A model generated the notes under the pieces. That model was not told the DNA's origin, made no database searches, and was given only the letters and a program-made list of their open reading frames with translations. A stretch of DNA of 64,000 nt from Haliscomenobacter sp040401995 (GTDB taxonomy: Bacteria > Bacteroidota > Bacteroidia > Chitinophagales > Saprospiraceae). The translations under genes and the position numbers were made by a program. Positions 1 to 7,943 of the stretch are shown here, piece by piece. The DNA lies in contig JBBANM010000001.1 of assembly GCA_040401995.1 (NCBI GenBank), positions 1 through 64,000 on the forward strand. The letters are read 5' to 3'. The stretch's first letter is position 1, and every line of letters begins with the position of its first letter.

Positions 1-1
1 T

Positions 2-136
2 GCAATATCGGATTTTATGCTGATTGAGCGTTTTGATGCGTTTGCCCTAATTTTTAATAGGAAAAAGAAAAAAGCACGGCAATTTGCAGTAAGAGCAACT
101 GGGCGACGTATCGGCGCCATTTCTGGCTGGTTTTAA
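2..136 (+). CDS. 3' end of an unidentified protein (partial at window start)
   Basis: The frame starting at base 2 is open for 44 codons and ends with TAA at 134-136. The deduced tail is basic (RKKKKARQFAVRATGRR) and ends SGWF. I do not recognise the family. It is supported by uninterrupted reading into the window edge and by position: the stop codon is exactly the left 3-bp flank of repeat copy 1, as seen for other genes next to this repeat. If real, it converges with the HD phosphodiesterase gene. An open frame of 44 codons can occur by chance, so this remains tentative until the upstream sequence is seen. Confidence 0.45.
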   Translation, partial: AISDFMLIERFDAFALIFNRKKKKARQFAVRATGRRIGAISGWF

Positions 137-215
137 GGGTGTGTTTGGATTGTTTATTCGCGCTGCAAATTCTGACTCACTACGCTTGCGAACTAAAAAA
201 CCAAATACACTCTAA
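134..215. mobile_element. Palindromic MITE-like element, copy 1 (internally deleted, subfamily A)
   Basis: The element proper is 137-212, flanked on both sides by TAA (134-136 and 213-215). The left end reads GGGTGTGTTTGGAT and the right end is its imperfect inverse. Only the two outer arms remain: the left-arm sequence GCTGCAAAT runs directly into the right-arm sequence CTGACTCACTACGC. Full-length copies carry GCAAAT at both of these points, so the missing core of about 85 bp is explained by deletion between short direct repeats. Both neighbouring genes end at its edges: the left TAA is a stop codon, and the TAG stop of the HD gene overlaps the right flank. Confidence 0.85.
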
Positions 216-2305
216 GGCTTTTGTTCGGTTGGTTTTTCAGGGTATTCGATGCGGGCATGGTATACAGAACGCAGGATTTGCCGAAAAACGGTTTTACATT
301 TTTCCAATTCCTGAAAAGTTAACATGGAATCATCGAGTTGTCCTTGCGCCAATTTTCCGGCCACAATTTTTTCTACCAAAATTTGGATGTCTTCCGGCGA
401 GGGATTTTTGAGCGTAGCCTTGGCTGCAGCTTCAATTGAATCGGCCAGCATAAGTATGGATTCTTCTTTGCTGCGCGGTTTGGGGCCAGGATAACAAAAA
501 AGCCATTCTTCGGGCGCAACGCCGGGATTGTCTTGCAAAAATTTGCGGTAAAAATATTCTACCAGCGTAGTGCCGTGGTGGGTCAGGATAAAATCTGTCA
601 ATACTTTGGGTAAACGATAACGGCGCGCCATTTTTTCACCCTCGGTTACATGACCAATGATAATGCGTGCGCTTTCAAGGTAACTCAATTCGCTATGAGG
701 GTTGTAACCACTCTGATTTTCAATAAAATATTCGGGGTGTACCGTTTTTCCTATGTCATGGTACAACGCGCCAACACGCACCAGCAAGTGATTGGCGCCA
801 ACCCTTCGCGCAGCGGCTTCCGCTAAATTGGCGACCTGCAGGGAATGTTGTAATGTTCCTGGCGCCTTCAATGCCAGTTCTTGCAACAGTGGCCGGTTCA
901 TGTCTGATAATTCAACCAAGGCAACCGCAGAGGTGAAGCCAAATACCCTTTCGAGCAATGGAATCAATGGGAAGGCCAATAGGGTCAAAAATGCATTTAA
1001 GAAGATCCAATTGTAAATCGGCCAGTCAAAATTTTGGATGCCGCCTCGTTCAATCAATGCCAGACTTAAATACCCGACACTATAGGCAAAAAATACATAA
1101 AGGATAGAATTGAAAAAACGAGTCCAGTTGCGTGGGTCTATATTGGTCAATAAAATGACCATCCCAACCAAAATCTGCAAAAAAGTAAATTCAAAACCCT
1201 GAGAGGTCAAAAAACTAGCCAAAAGCACAATCACTAGGTGAGTAAATAAAGCCAACCAATTGTCATAAAACGTTTTGATCACAATGGGCACCACAGCGAA
1301 GGGCACCATATAGATGTTGAGGTCTTCAATTTTTCCAATTAAATACACCAAATAAGTGAAAATAAGAATGGCTGAAAATAAAAACAGGAGCTCATTCACC
1401 TGCTGGAAAACCCGAAAATGATAATACCGGAGGTAAAGCACATACATGCCGATGATCATCGAAGTGATTAGAAAATACCCCAACAAAACGCCCCATTGGG
1501 TATTCCGTTCAGATACTTGGCGCTCGTAGTTTTCCTTTAAGCTCTCTAATTTTTGCAACACTACATCGGTGATGACGCCGCCACGGGGTACAATAAGTTC
1601 CCCTTTGCGCACCATTCCTTGGTATTGTTCCAAGGAAGAAATCATTTGTTGTTGTGATTCCTCGGTAAGTTGTCGATCATAACGAATATTGGGTACCGCC
1701 AGATCTTCTAAAATGGGAAACAGGAAATCGGCATCGGGATAAGTTTTTTTGCGCAATGAATCCAGCAGCAAGCGGTGAATAAAATCGGGGGTTGCCAAGT
1801 TGCCTAAGGTCTGCTGTCGGGAAGCGCCATTGTGCAAGATGTTGACTACGAAATTTTTGCTCATCTTTTGATGCGCGGTATCCAAAGAAATGATTCCTCG
1901 CTCAAAAATACGACCCAACATTTTTTTTCCATACGATCGATACGTTTCGGAAAAATGTTGAACATCAGGAAATTGACGACCTTCAATTGATTTTAATTGC
2001 TGATCAAAATAGGCGTCATAACGCCGCAATCGGACGCTGGCAACGGTATCGTCTTGGCGGTAAAAAGGCAAAAATTCTTGTTTGAGGTCTTGGAGTTCTT
2101 TGGTGATCTCGGCTTCGGTTTTGCGAATACCAAAATCGAAGGGTGCGGAAAGATCTTCGTAATACCAGATCTGCCCTAGTTCATAGCGAAATTTAAAACG
2201 GATGTTGTTGGGGAAAAGCAAACTGATGAATATGACAACTCCCAGCAAAAACAGGTATTGCAGCGAGTGGCGTAGGTATTCCAAGATTTTTTTCCAGTTC
2301 ATCAT
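212..2305 (-). CDS. 7TM-HD family phosphodiesterase (PgpH/YqfF-like)
   Basis: This is a membrane HD-domain phosphohydrolase of the 7TMR-HDED type, whose characterised members hydrolyse cyclic di-AMP. From the ATG at 2305 the order is: one N-terminal transmembrane segment (residues about 17-31), an extracytoplasmic 7TM-HDED domain, a block of hydrophobic helices (about 270-460), and a cytoplasmic HD domain. The HD domain has LYHDIGK near residue 515, preceded by GTLQHSLQVANLA and followed by the HVTEG and LTHHGT metal-site segments. The frame extends upstream to 2392, but a consensus promoter -7 box (TACATTTG, 2366-2373) lies inside that extension, so I use the MMNW start at 2305. The TAG stop overlaps the right flank of repeat copy 1. 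Substrate is inferred from family. Confidence 0.88.
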   Translation of the reverse strand: MMNWKKILEYLRHSLQYLFLLGVVIFISLLFPNNIRFKFRYELGQIWYYEDLSAPFDFGIRKTEAEITKELQDLKQEFLPFYRQDDTVASVRLRRYDAYFDQQLKSIEGRQFPDVQHFSETYRSYGKKMLGRIFERGIISLDTAHQKMSKNFVVNILHNGASRQQTLGNLATPDFIHRLLLDSLRKKTYPDADFLFPILEDLAVPNIRYDRQLTEESQQQMISSLEQYQGMVRKGELIVPRGGVITDVVLQKLESLKENYERQVSERNTQWGVLLGYFLITSMIIGMYVLYLRYYHFRVFQQVNELLFLFSAILIFTYLVYLIGKIEDLNIYMVPFAVVPIVIKTFYDNWLALFTHLVIVLLASFLTSQGFEFTFLQILVGMVILLTNIDPRNWTRFFNSILYVFFAYSVGYLSLALIERGGIQNFDWPIYNWIFLNAFLTLLAFPLIPLLERVFGFTSAVALVELSDMNRPLLQELALKAPGTLQHSLQVANLAEAAARRVGANHLLVRVGALYHDIGKTVHPEYFIENQSGYNPHSELSYLESARIIIGHVTEGEKMARRYRLPKVLTDFILTHHGTTLVEYFYRKFLQDNPGVAPEEWLFCYPGPKPRSKEESILMLADSIEAAAKATLKNPSPEDIQILVEKIVAGKLAQGQLDDSMLTFQELEKCKTVFRQILRSVYHARIEYPEKPTEQKP

Positions 2306-2365
2306 AAGGGCGAAGATAAAGTTTTTTGTGCTTGAGTGGGAATGGTAGATACAAGCTCTAAAGCT

Positions 2366-2373
2366 CAAATGTA
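2366..2373 (-). promoter_or_regulatory. Bacteroidota -7 box of the HD phosphodiesterase gene
   Basis: TACATTTG on the minus strand matches TAnnTTTG exactly and lies about 60 bases before the chosen start codon. The upstream box is weak (ATTG at 2390-2393, spacing 16). Confidence 0.5.
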
Positions 2374-2435
2374 TCGACGCATTTCTTTTCAATCCTCAAT
2401 AAGTCTGGTATTTTGCCAAAAATTTTACTTGATCC

Positions 2436-2924
2436 ATGATTCGCATTCAAACTTACCAACCCGAACACTGCCAAGGCATCATTGATTTGATATTACCCAT
2501 CCAGCAAATTGAGTTCAATGTGCCCATCACCATCGAAGATCAGCCGGATTTGTATCAGATCCCCGAGGTTTATCAGCAGAGTAGGGGCAACTTCTGGGTG
2601 GCCACCAATGCTGAAAATCAGGTGGTTGGCACCATCGCTTTTATCGAATTCCCTGAAAATCGGGTGGCGCTGCGCAAGATGTTTGTTGCTGCTCCTTATC
2701 GAGGTAAAACCTTTGGACTTGCTCAGCAACTAATGGACACATCAATGGAGTGGTGTTTGTCTCAAGGGTTGGAAAGCATCTGGTTGGGTACCATTCCGCG
2801 CCTAGAAGCAGCAGTGCGATTTTATGAAAAAAATGGTTTTGACCGTGTCCTTGCCGATGATCTTCCAGTCGAATTTCCGCGCATGGCGGTGGATACTTTG
2901 TTTTTTTGTAAACACACTCAATAA
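2436..2924 (+). CDS. GNAT-family N-acetyltransferase
   Basis: This 162-residue single-domain protein is typical in length for GNAT enzymes, which transfer acetyl from acetyl-CoA to an amine. The acetyl-CoA pyrophosphate loop is visible after the beta-4 strand: LRKMFVAAPYRGKTFGLAQQ, residues about 90-109. The C-terminal part has the common AVRFYEKNGF motif. It stands alone, divergent from the HD phosphodiesterase, with its start 130 bases away. Nothing in the context indicates the substrate; amino acid, polyamine or protein N-termini are all possible. Confidence 0.85.
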   Translation: MIRIQTYQPEHCQGIIDLILPIQQIEFNVPITIEDQPDLYQIPEVYQQSRGNFWVATNAENQVVGTIAFIEFPENRVALRKMFVAAPYRGKTFGLAQQLMDTSMEWCLSQGLESIWLGTIPRLEAAVRFYEKNGFDRVLADDLPVEFPRMAVDTLFFCKHTQ

Positions 2925-3092
2925 TTGGATGTCAATGATTGACACATTGCCAAGATAATAAGCCTAAAAAAAGGTTTTGATTTTTCAATAAAAAAACCTA
3001 CATTTCATTGCGACTTTGATAATAATAATGGAAAAGATTGTACACTGGTGTAAGCCAAACCCTGTTTTGTTTGCACCCAAACAAGGAAAGCA

Positions 3093-3818
3093 ATGACGGC
3101 ATTATCAGAAACTTGGTTCATCGAGGGCAATATCGATTTTGAATCTAAGAAATACACCCTTTTGGCTTACCTGCAGCGGGTTCATACTTTGTTCAACGAA
3201 AAAAAATTGTACCCGCAACTGTCCGACATCATTTTTCACCACAGTAATTTGGTGCAATTTCAAGCCAGCAAAAGTTTTTTGCAAAAACAATTTCCTAAGC
3301 GGCTCACTGGCATACAGCTGCAAAAATTAGAGTTGTTGTATCAGGAGATGATTGAAGACGATGAGTTGATGACGGAGTTGGAAGAGATCACTCACTACGC
3401 CGCCAGAAAAATCAAAAATGCCATTGATAACGGCGCAGAAATTTATGACTATGTAGAGGATAAGCTGTCAATTATGCCAGTCGGTATTTTACCCATCGAT
3501 ACGAAGGAAGGCTTTTTTTTCTTGAGTGACGGCGGCTCTCGCTCCACTCGTGTCTATTCCTACAGCTTGTTTTTATTCACGCGCCACGACGACAAATACC
3601 GTTCCATCCGCTCACATTACATCGATGAGTGGCAACGCAGTTTCACCTATCCGTATGAGAACATCAAATTGGAGTTGTTGAAAAGATGTCCGGAGGTGGT
3701 GACTCCAGCCGTATACGCCATTGAAGTACAACAGCCCTACCCCTTAGAAGAAACGCTTCTGCCAGTGGCGAAGCGCAGTTTAGTTCGGTATCTGAGTTTA
3801 GATCAAGCAAGTGCTTAG
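3093..3818 (+). CDS. Unknown conserved-looking cytoplasmic protein
   Basis: The deduced protein has 241 residues, no signal peptide and no transmembrane segment. I do not recognise a family. The first half is helical and charged (a stretch around LELLYQEMIEDDELMTELEE); the second half looks mixed alpha/beta, with GFFFLSDGGSRSTRVYSYSL near residue 145. The ATG at 3093 follows a 168-base gap containing only AT-rich sequence. Codon use and length make it a convincing gene. It converges on the acyl-CoA dehydrogenase gene, with a hairpin and repeat copy 2 between the two stop codons. Confidence 0.75.
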   Translation: MTALSETWFIEGNIDFESKKYTLLAYLQRVHTLFNEKKLYPQLSDIIFHHSNLVQFQASKSFLQKQFPKRLTGIQLQKLELLYQEMIEDDELMTELEEITHYAARKIKNAIDNGAEIYDYVEDKLSIMPVGILPIDTKEGFFFLSDGGSRSTRVYSYSLFLFTRHDDKYRSIRSHYIDEWQRSFTYPYENIKLELLKRCPEVVTPAVYAIEVQQPYPLEETLLPVAKRSLVRYLSLDQASA

Positions 3819-3832
3819 GGCGTTCAAAATAT

Positions 3833-3880
3833 CCCCAAAACCAGGGTGCCACAAATCAAAAAGGCACCTTGGTTTTTGGG
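3833..3880. terminator. Imperfect terminator-like hairpin between convergent genes
   Basis: CCCAAAACCAGGGTGCC pairs imperfectly with GGCACCTTGGTTTTTGGG. The U-tract is contained in the stem rather than following it. It lies just after the unknown gene and just before repeat copy 2. Confidence 0.45.
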
Positions 3881-3899
3881 AATGCTATTCAAAAAACGA

Positions 3900-4065
3900 A
3901 TAGAGCTTGTACAGGATTCTGCTTCGAGCTACAAATGGCCAAAATTCACCCCAATTTCGTTACAAAAATGCTCATGTAGCGCTGCTACACTCCGCTTTTT
4001 GCGCCTCATTGGTGCGGATTTTAGCTCATTTTCGCCATCGAACCAGAATCCTGTACAAGCTCTTA
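3900..4065. mobile_element. Palindromic MITE-like element, copy 2 (subfamily B)
   Basis: The element proper is 3903-4062 (160 bp), beginning GAGCTTGTACAGGATTCTG and ending with the inverse. The central palindrome TGTAGCGCTGCTACA is present. Flanks are ATA (3900-3902) and TTA (4063-4065), an imperfect 3-bp duplication. The right-hand TTA is exactly the stop codon (TAA on the minus strand) of the acyl-CoA dehydrogenase gene. It contains no coding sequence. Confidence 0.88.
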
Positions 4066-5862
4066 ATTCAATTGTTCAGCGGTAGTTTCCAGCGTAACTC
4101 GGTCATTGCTCAGCAAACGAGCACGCAAGCCCAACATTTTTGGCAATTCGTATTCAAAAAAGAAACGGAAGGCCATCATTTTTCCTTGGTAGAAATTCAA
4201 TTCATTCCCGCTTTGCCCCCGATCCAGCGCGGCCTGTACCACAATGGCTTGCTGCAACCATTGCCAGCCGATCACTAAAATGCTGAAATATTCCAGGTAC
4301 ATAGTGGCATCGGCCAAGAATACCTCTGGCGTTTCATTTTGCGCCAAGCCCATCAAATGCGCAGTTGTTTCCTGTAGTTTAGCCGCAGAGGTAGCCAGTT
4401 TTTCCGCAAAAGGCTTGAGCGTTGGAACCTCCATTGCCGCACCAATGGTTTTTGTCAATTCTTGGGCAAACAATTGCGCCGCGATGCCATTGTTCATGAT
4501 TAATTTTCTACCCAGCAAATCCATGCCATGAATGGTAGAAGTGCCCTCGTAGATGGCATTTACGCGGATGTCGCGGTAGTGCTGTTCCAATGGAAAATCA
4601 TCGGTATAACCCGCACCGCCCAACACTTGCATGCCCTGGCTTACTGCTTGAATACCCATTTCTGAAGGGTAAGACTTGGCGATAGGAGTAAGCAACTCCA
4701 ATAAAAGATGGGCATTTTTGGCAGTTTCGCCTTCAGCTACCTTTGCAATGTCGCCATAGATGCTGCACTGCATCAACAGCGCCAAACTTCCTTCCACAAT
4801 GGCTTTTTGAAACAACAACATGCGCCGAACGTCGGCGTGTTCGATGATTAGCACTTGAGGAATAGAAACATCCTTGTTAGAAGGATGGCGGCCTTGTGGG
4901 CGTTCGTTGGCATACTTTAAGGAGGCATAATACGCAGCAGAGGCAGTGCCAGTTGCCATCATACCTGTCCCAATTCGGGCTTCATTCATCATCTGGAACA
5001 TGTAGCGGAGCCCTTGGTGCGGTTCACCAACTAAGGTTCCAATACAGTCGTCACTTTCACCCATCATCAAATGGGCTGCTACGTAGCCTTTTTGGCCCAT
5101 TTTGCCATAAATGCCGGCAGTAGTGACGTCATTAGAAACCAGTTGATCGACATCGAGGCGGAACTTGGGAACAACAAAAAGTGAAATCCCTTTGGTGCCA
5201 GCCGGCGCCCCTTTGATGCGTGCCAAAAGCAGATGCACCACATTGTCAACGCTGTCGTGGTCACCGCCAGAAATATAGATCTTTTGGCCTTTGATTTTGA
5301 ACGTCTTTCCATCACCCATTGGCTCGGCAGAGGAAGTTATGTCAGTAAGCGAACTGCCCGCCTGCGGTTCCGTCAACGCCATGGTGCCTTGCCAGGCGCC
5401 GCTGTACATGTGCTCAATGTAAGTATCGTTGAGTTCCTGAGATCCAAAAGTGCGAATGAGATTTGCGGCGCCAGTAGTCAAAAATGCATGACTGGTGAGG
5501 TTGGCGTTCGCAGCATGAAACAAGGAAGTGGCTGCATTAAGGATGGTAAAGGGCATCTGCTGACCACCCACCTCAGGGTTATCATGTGCAGCAATCCAAC
5601 CGCCTTCCGCAAGTGCGCGAATGCCCGCACGAATCGATTCGTGCACTTTTACCACACCATTGTCATAGCGCGCTTTTTCTTTGTCCATGATACGGTAATA
5701 AGGAAAAAGATACTGGTCGCAAAGCTGCTTAGCAGCGTCTATCGACATATCTATTGCTTCACGGTCATAGTCTTTGTAGCGCTCGTACTGCTGCAATTGT
5801 GTAACGTGCAACACCTCATGAAGCAGGAATTGAAGGTTGCGTAAGCTTGCGTATTGTTCCAT
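4063..5862 (-). CDS. Acyl-CoA dehydrogenase (long form)
   Basis: This flavoprotein introduces the trans-2 double bond into acyl-CoA in beta-oxidation. The 599-residue length is that of the long bacterial form, which has an extra C-terminal helical domain. Visible signatures are GTMALTEPQAGSSLTDI and KGQKIYISGG in the FAD/substrate domain, VLGGAGYTDDFPLEQHYRDI, and AIYEGTSTIHG near residue 440, where the Glu is in the position of the catalytic base. It follows fmt on the same strand by 57 bases and may be cotranscribed, with no obvious functional link. Its stop codon lies in the flank of repeat copy 2. Chain-length specificity cannot be read from the sequence. Confidence 0.93.
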   Translation of the reverse strand: MEQYASLRNLQFLLHEVLHVTQLQQYERYKDYDREAIDMSIDAAKQLCDQYLFPYYRIMDKEKARYDNGVVKVHESIRAGIRALAEGGWIAAHDNPEVGGQQMPFTILNAATSLFHAANANLTSHAFLTTGAANLIRTFGSQELNDTYIEHMYSGAWQGTMALTEPQAGSSLTDITSSAEPMGDGKTFKIKGQKIYISGGDHDSVDNVVHLLLARIKGAPAGTKGISLFVVPKFRLDVDQLVSNDVTTAGIYGKMGQKGYVAAHLMMGESDDCIGTLVGEPHQGLRYMFQMMNEARIGTGMMATGTASAAYYASLKYANERPQGRHPSNKDVSIPQVLIIEHADVRRMLLFQKAIVEGSLALLMQCSIYGDIAKVAEGETAKNAHLLLELLTPIAKSYPSEMGIQAVSQGMQVLGGAGYTDDFPLEQHYRDIRVNAIYEGTSTIHGMDLLGRKLIMNNGIAAQLFAQELTKTIGAAMEVPTLKPFAEKLATSAAKLQETTAHLMGLAQNETPEVFLADATMYLEYFSILVIGWQWLQQAIVVQAALDRGQSGNELNFYQGKMMAFRFFFEYELPKMLGLRARLLSNDRVTLETTAEQLN

Positions 5863-5919
5863 GATGTTGGATTTATTTAAATTTATTTTACTCAGACAAT
5901 AAAATCCTGGTTATTAAAC

Positions 5920-6843
5920 TTAAGAAAAAAGTAATTTATAACCGTTTAGAAAGTCTCGAATTCCTAGCCTTTTCCGCCCTTGGAGCTGTAATTCAAGAAC
6001 TTGGATAAAACCGCCTGGCACCGCATACTTTAAGTAAGATTTCTGATCACTCAAGAGTTGACCAAAAGGGTAGGAGTGAGCGGCGGTTTCCGGTTGGGTG
6101 CGCAAAATTTTGCATTCCAGTTCATCCAATAGCGTCCATGCTGCTGGATACGGACTTAGTCCACGGACAAAATTGTGAATATAATGCAGCGGTTGCGAAA
6201 AATCAATCTTACAAGTTTCGTGAAAAATTTTGGGAGCGTGTGAAACCAAGGTCTCGTTTTGCGGCGACACTTGGATATCGCCAGCTTCAATGTGTTGCAC
6301 CGTTTTTAAAACCACTTCAGCGCCAAGCGCCATCATCCGATCGTGCAATTCGCCGGCTGTTTCATCAGGGCCAATGGGCATTTTTTCCTGAAAAAGGACA
6401 TTTCCCGTATCAATTTCATGTTGAAGAAAAAAAGTAGTGACTCCCGTTTCTTGATCGCCATTGATAACTGCCCAGTTGATGGGCGCTGCGCCGCGGTATT
6501 TGGGTAGCAATGAGCCATGCAAGTTAAAGGTGCCAATCGCTGGCATGTCCCAAACTACCACCGGCAGCATGCGGAAAGCAACCACAATCTGCAAATTAGC
6601 TTGATAAGATTTTAATTCCTCCAAAAAAGCAGGCGCTTTCAAGTTGACAGGTTGCAAAACAGGAATCCCTTTTGAAACCGCATATTTTTTCACCGGCGAT
6701 TCCAGCACTTGATTGCGCCCTCTTCCGCCAAGTTTGTCGGTGCTCGTAATGACGGCAACTACCTCATAGCCATTTTGCACCAACACATCCAATGAAGGGA
6801 CGGCAAAATCGGGCGTACCCATAAAAATAATTCGCAGTTTCAT
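5920..6843 (-). CDS. fmt: Methionyl-tRNA formyltransferase
   Basis: Formylates the amino group of Met-tRNA(fMet) with 10-formyl-tetrahydrofolate, so that it can initiate translation. The 307 residues match the usual length. The N-terminus MKLRIIFMGTPDFAVPSL is diagnostic. The catalytic region FNLHGSLLPKYRGAAPINWA (around residues 105-125) has the Asn-His pair, and the C-terminal OB-type domain contains the usual AAWTLLD region. The start ATG is supported by the family N-terminus. No def gene is adjacent. It is divergent from the lipase-like hydrolase gene across 152 bases, which hold a small palindrome. Confidence 0.96.
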   Translation of the reverse strand: MKLRIIFMGTPDFAVPSLDVLVQNGYEVVAVITSTDKLGGRGRNQVLESPVKKYAVSKGIPVLQPVNLKAPAFLEELKSYQANLQIVVAFRMLPVVVWDMPAIGTFNLHGSLLPKYRGAAPINWAVINGDQETGVTTFFLQHEIDTGNVLFQEKMPIGPDETAGELHDRMMALGAEVVLKTVQHIEAGDIQVSPQNETLVSHAPKIFHETCKIDFSQPLHYIHNFVRGLSPYPAAWTLLDELECKILRTQPETAAHSYPFGQLLSDQKSYLKYAVPGGFIQVLELQLQGRKRLGIRDFLNGYKLLFS

Positions 6844-6896
6844 ATCTTGTTGTAATATCGCCTCAATATCAAAATTTTGACAAAAAATATGGAGTT

Positions 6897-6916
6897 TTTA
6901 GCGAATTTTCGCTAAA
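6897..6916. promoter_or_regulatory. Perfect 8-4-8 inverted repeat in a divergent promoter region
   Basis: TTTAGCGA, spacer ATTT, then TCGCTAAA. It lies between the divergent fmt and hydrolase genes, about 50 bases upstream of the hydrolase -7 box. It could be an operator for a dimeric regulator or a small hairpin. No second copy was noticed in the window. Confidence 0.35.
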
Positions 6917-6963
6917 TATTCTTTTTGACATTGAGCCTTGGATTGTAAAAGCACTAATTACTC

Positions 6964-6971
6964 TATTTTTG
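6964..6971 (+). promoter_or_regulatory. Bacteroidota -7 box of the alpha/beta hydrolase gene
   Basis: TATTTTTG matches TAnnTTTG exactly, 24 bases before the ATG at 6996. Only a weak ATTG (6942-6945) lies upstream at spacing 18. Confidence 0.5.
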
Positions 6972-6995
6972 ACTCATTTAACACCTTGCTAAACA

Positions 6996-7829
6996 ATGAA
7001 CGAACAACAAGTAAGTTGGTTGTCGAAAGACGGCCTTGAATTGAAAGCAAAACATTGGCCGCTGGATGCTCCTCGCGCCGTACTCGCGGTGGTGCACGGC
7101 ATGGGAGAACATGCAGGCCGCTATAGCCATCTTGCCGACTATTTTGTAAATCATCGATTTGCAGTAATTGCCCTCGATCAACGGGGACACGGAACATCAG
7201 GCGGATCACGAGGTCATTCTCCAAGCTTGCAACATTTGCTGGAAGATGTAGATCAGTTCTTAGCAAAGTGCCGTTCATTGTACCCAAATACGCCTTTGGT
7301 TGTTTACGCCCACAGCATGGGAGGAAATGTAGTATTGAATTATTTGCTGCGCAATCACCCCGATCTTTCTGCGGCAGTTATTTCGGCGCCATGGATTCAA
7401 TTGGCTTTTGAGCCGCCCGCTTGGAAAGTTACCGCCGCAAAAATCCTAGGTTCTTGGACGCCCAAGTTGACCTTAGCCAATGACCTGGATGTAAGGCAGT
7501 TGTCGAAAGATACCGCTGTTGCTGAAGCTTATGTTGCCGACCCGTTGGTACACAACAAAATCTCGGCAGCAATGGGGAAGGAGTTGATGGAAGGAGGCGC
7601 CTGGCTGAATGGATTCAAAGGAGAAATAACCATCCCAACGCTATTGATGCATGGAACCAAAGACGGCTTAACCAGACACCCAGCTAGCGCTTCTTTTGCC
7701 AAGCGTGTTAGCGGATTGCTTACATTTAAAGCTTGGGAAGGGTACTTCCATGAGCTGCACAATGAGCCAGAACAAAGGCAAGTATTTGATTTTGTACTCG
7801 ATTGGTTGGAAAATCTCAAAAAATTCTAG
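6996..7829 (+). CDS. Alpha/beta hydrolase, monoacylglycerol lipase-like (serine aminopeptidase S33 type)
   Basis: A 277-residue cytoplasmic serine hydrolase. The N-terminal VLAVVHGMGEHAGRYSHLADYF and DQRGHGTSGGSRGH segments are characteristic of monoglyceride lipase/lysophospholipase-like members. The nucleophile elbow is AHSMGG (Ser near residue 106). The acid is probably the Asp in MHGTKDGLT, and the His is in YFHELHNEPE. The physiological ester is unknown; monoacylglycerol or lysophospholipid is a family-based guess. It is a single gene with its own promoter, followed by the exporter genes on the same strand after 114 bases. Confidence 0.88.
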   Translation: MNEQQVSWLSKDGLELKAKHWPLDAPRAVLAVVHGMGEHAGRYSHLADYFVNHRFAVIALDQRGHGTSGGSRGHSPSLQHLLEDVDQFLAKCRSLYPNTPLVVYAHSMGGNVVLNYLLRNHPDLSAAVISAPWIQLAFEPPAWKVTAAKILGSWTPKLTLANDLDVRQLSKDTAVAEAYVADPLVHNKISAAMGKELMEGGAWLNGFKGEITIPTLLMHGTKDGLTRHPASASFAKRVSGLLTFKAWEGYFHELHNEPEQRQVFDFVLDWLENLKKF

Positions 7830-7943
7830 GCCGTTTAACGCAAAAAGTTTATATTAGTGCCTTGTTATTGAAACTAAAACAGCGGGACAATCGTATTAGA
7901 GTTTGATCAACAACTACATACGATAAAGGATTAGAAAGAGCTT

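Noticed and set aside
2351..2361. ACAAGCTCTAA upstream of the HD gene, identical to the right end of subfamily B elements
   Set aside because: Eleven bases are too short to separate from chance, and no matching left end exists nearby.
5233..5844. Open frame of 203 codons antisense to the acyl-CoA dehydrogenase gene
   Set aside because: It is a shadow of a well-supported gene, with atypical composition and no recognisable domain.
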